The position numbers were made by a program, and so were the translations under genes. The notes under the pieces were generated by a model. It was not told the DNA's origin. It did not search any database and was given only the letters and a program-made list of their open reading frames with translations. A stretch of DNA of 64,000 bases from Lacisediminihabitans profunda (GTDB lineage: Bacteria > Actinomycetota > Actinomycetes > Actinomycetales > Microbacteriaceae), in assembly GCF_008040105.1 (NCBI RefSeq), contig NZ_VRMG01000006.1, forward strand, positions 62,001-126,000. Reading direction: 5' to 3'. Positions 62,145 to 64,000 of this stretch are shown one piece after another; position 1 is the first letter of the stretch, and the number at the start of each line of letters is the position of its first letter.

Positions 62145-62633
62145 ATGACGGAACGACAGATCAGGATCTTCGGGGACCCGGTGTTGAAGACGGTGTCCGA
62201 CCCGATCCGGCCGTCGGATGACGTGACCGGTCTGGTCGAGGACCTTCTCGATACCGTCAAGGTGCCGGGTCGGGCGGGCGTGGCCGCTCCGCAGATCGGC
62301 GTGAACCAGCGGGCGTTCAGCTACAACGTCGACGGCAAGATCGGGTACATCCTCAACCCGGTGCTCGTGGAGGTGTCCGGCGAACCGGAACTCGTCGACG
62401 AGGGCTGCCTATCGATTCCGGGGTTCTACTTCGAGCGGCTGCGGTACCCGTTCGCACGCGTGACGGGCACGGACATCCACGGCACGCCGATCGAACTGAG
62501 CGGCACCGGGGTGATGGCGCAGGCGCTGCAGCACGAGACCGACCATCTCAATGGAAAGCTCTACATCGACGGCCTCGAGAAGGACGTCCGGCGCGAGGCG
62601 ATGTCCCAGATCCGTCAGGCGCCCTGGTTCTAG
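62145..62633 (+). CDS. def: peptide deformylase
   Basis: Removes the formyl group from new protein N-termini. The 162-residue metalloenzyme has all three family motifs: GVAAPQIG (motif 1), EGCLS with C88 as metal ligand (motif 2) and QHETDHLNG with H130, E131 and H134 (motif 3). It starts at ATG 62145. It converges with the acyl-CoA synthetase gene, with a four-base overlap of stops. The short spacing and the usual C-terminus KDVRREAMSQIRQAPWF suggest it is a full-length active form. Confidence 0.95.
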   Translation: MTERQIRIFGDPVLKTVSDPIRPSDDVTGLVEDLLDTVKVPGRAGVAAPQIGVNQRAFSYNVDGKIGYILNPVLVEVSGEPELVDEGCLSIPGFYFERLRYPFARVTGTDIHGTPIELSGTGVMAQALQHETDHLNGKLYIDGLEKDVRREAMSQIRQAPWF

Positions 62634-64000
62634 GTCGAGATGCCTTCCGTGGCGGGAGCACCCTGGTACATGCTCTCGATTACGTCGCGGAAGTCCTTGA
62701 GCACCTCGTTGCGCTTGACGCTGAGCTTGGGCGTGAGGTAGCCGGTCGCCTCGGTGAAGTCCTTCGGCAGGATCACGAATTTGCGGATCGATTCCGCGCG
62801 GGACACGGTGGCGTTCGCGGCATCGACCGCCCGCTGCACCTCGGCGATCACCTTGAGATTCTTGCGCGCCTCGTCGATCGACTGGGTCGCATCCTCGCCG
62901 ATGTTGTTGAGCCACACCGGCAGCATCTCCTCGTCGAGGGTGACGAGGGCGGAGATGAACGGCTTCTGCTCGCCCACCACCACCACCTGGCTGATGATCG
63001 GGTTCGCCCGGATCGGATCCTCGAGCTGGGCGGGGGAGACGTTCTTGCCGCCGGCCGTGACGATGATCTCCTTCTTGCGACCCGTGATCGACAGGTAGCC
63101 GTCCTCGTCGAACTCGCCGATGTCCCCGGTCTTGAACCAGTCACCGTCGAACGCCTCGGCCGTGGCCGTGGGGTTCTTCCAGTAGCCGTCGAAGACGTTC
63201 ACTCCCTTGGCCTGGATCTCGCCATCCGCCGCGATCCGCACCGAGACGCCGGGCAGCGGCGGGCCCACCTTGCCGATCTTGAACTTGGAGGGGAGATTCA
63301 CGGAGATGGGCGCGGTCGTCTCGGTGAGCCCGTAGCCCTCGAGGATCGTGATGCCGAGGCTGCGGTAGAAGTGGCCGAGTCGAAGCCCGAGCGGGGCCGA
63401 TCCGGAGACCGCGAACTTGACGTTGCCGCCCATGGCCGACCGGATCTTGGAGAGCACGAGCCTGTCGAGCACGGCGAACTGTACCTTGAGGCCGAAGGGC
63501 ACCGACCCGGCGTCGAGCGCCTTCGAGTGCTCGATAGCGACGGCCGCGGCCCGGCGGAAGATCGCGCCCCTGCCGCCGGACTCCGCCTTCTGCTCCGACG
63601 AGTTGTAGACCTTCTCGAACACCCGCGGCACCGCGAGGAGAAAGGTGGGCTTGAAGGACTGCATCGCGGGCAGCAGCTGCTTCGTGTCCGCCTGGTGGCC
63701 GACCTTGACCCCGCCGTGCACGCAGAGCAGGGAGATGAAACGGGCGAAGATGTGCGCGGTGGTGATGAACAGGAGGGTGCTCGAGCTCGTGTTCACGACC
63801 TCGGGGATCGCCTTCGCCGAGTTGCGGCACAACTCCACGAAGTTGGCGTGGGTGAGGATGCACCCCTTGGGCCTGCCGGTCGTGCCCGCCGTGTAGATCA
63901 GGGTGGCGAGATCCGCGCCGTTCGCGATCGTGCGCCGACGCTCGATCTCCTCGTCGGTCACCGCGGTGCCGGCCGCGGCGAGCTTGTCGAGGTCGCCGAG
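62630..64000 (-). CDS. long-chain fatty acid-CoA ligase (partial, 5' end outside window)
   Basis: An adenylate-forming enzyme that activates fatty acids to acyl-CoA via acyl-AMP. The window holds the C-terminal 456 residues; the N-terminus is beyond 64000. The ATP-binding P-loop-like motif LIYTAGTTGRPKGCILTHANF, ILEGYGLTETTAPISV (motif A4) and FKTGDIGEFDEDGYLSITGRKKEIIVTAGGKNV (A7-A8) are present, and PVW... ends with LTPKLSVKRNEVLKDF, the catalytic lysine region. This layout matches FadD15-like long-chain enzymes of actinobacteria. Confidence 0.9.
   Translation of the reverse strand, partial: LGDLDKLAAAGTAVTDEEIERRRTIANGADLATLIYTAGTTGRPKGCILTHANFVELCRNSAKAIPEVVNTSSSTLLFITTAHIFARFISLLCVHGGVKVGHQADTKQLLPAMQSFKPTFLLAVPRVFEKVYNSSEQKAESGGRGAIFRRAAAVAIEHSKALDAGSVPFGLKVQFAVLDRLVLSKIRSAMGGNVKFAVSGSAPLGLRLGHFYRSLGITILEGYGLTETTAPISVNLPSKFKIGKVGPPLPGVSVRIAADGEIQAKGVNVFDGYWKNPTATAEAFDGDWFKTGDIGEFDEDGYLSITGRKKEIIVTAGGKNVSPAQLEDPIRANPIISQVVVVGEQKPFISALVTLDEEMLPVWLNNIGEDATQSIDEARKNLKVIAEVQRAVDAANATVSRAESIRKFVILPKDFTEATGYLTPKLSVKRNEVLKDFRDVIESMYQGAPATEGIST

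Overview
The window is about 64 kb of high-GC DNA with GTG/TTG starts, many 4-base GTGA/ATGA gene overlaps and dense coding on both strands. This fits an actinobacterium. Gene content points to Microbacteriaceae or a close relative, as an inference: a GarA-type FHA protein followed by two MerR regulators, pyruvate carboxylase flanked by two ParA-like ATPases, a stand-alone LigD polymerase domain beside an ATP-dependent ligase, an FBP/FusB zinc-finger protein, and CUT1 sugar transporters lacking their own ATPases. No rRNA, tRNA, CRISPR array, insertion sequence or prophage was recognised.

Layout. 0-3.7 kb: a partial Gfo/Idh/MocA oxidoreductase diverges from a CUT1 sugar ABC operon (two permeases and a lipoprotein). 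3.7-5.7 kb: a lone DUF262-DUF1524 protein of the GmrSD type IV restriction class. 5.8-6.6 kb: an Fe(II)/2-oxoglutarate-dioxygenase-like gene with a DtxR/IdeR-like iron box in its promoter. 6.8-13.3 kb: a probable TetR regulon containing two DHA2 efflux pumps, an alpha/beta hydrolase, an alpha/alpha-toroid protein and a cyclase gene broken by an early TGA; five copies of one palindromic operator lie in its promoters. 14-19 kb: an MMPL exporter and a ClpC-like ATPase preceded by an HspR (HAIR) site. 19.3-27.5 kb: an FBP protein, a YesL-like membrane protein, and a second sugar operon (lipoprotein, two permeases, 2-hydroxyacid dehydrogenase, TIM-barrel isomerase, hexapeptide acyltransferase-toroid fusion) with a recognisable promoter and LacI-type operators.

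27.5-34 kb: small stress-type proteins, LigD polymerase convergent with an ATP-dependent DNA ligase, an HtrA-like protease, and a cysteine-less thioredoxin-reductase-like flavoprotein. 34-39.3 kb: a complete peptide ABC transporter. 39.5-41.7 kb: an LLM oxidoreductase diverging from a DUF385 nitroreductase, then a DinB protein. 41.7-42.45 kb: a non-coding repeat region built from TGTGCAGGAC units, with two 50-bp hairpin-bearing repeats, 41-bp inverted arms and three tandem 19-mers. 42.5-44.3 kb: a three-gene split cytochrome b module with no Rieske or cytochrome c partner beside it. 44.5-48.1 kb: a HEAT-repeat/GT4 fusion and a GT1 glycosyltransferase.

48.1-53.4 kb: cytosine deaminase plus NCS1 permease, and MOSC, S4, LRV-like and DUF1295 proteins. 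53.5-56.0 kb: a CDP-alcohol phosphatidyltransferase, GarA, FtsR-like MerR and a second MerR. 56-62 kb: ParA, pyruvate carboxylase and an EspI-like ATPase. 62.1-64 kb: peptide deformylase and a partial acyl-CoA synthetase.

Most of the window is uptake, efflux and core metabolism. The parts worth most attention are the 41.8-42.2 kb repeat region with the adjoining cytochrome b module, the TetR regulon, the lone GmrSD-like protein, the iron-box oxygenase and the two enzyme fusions.
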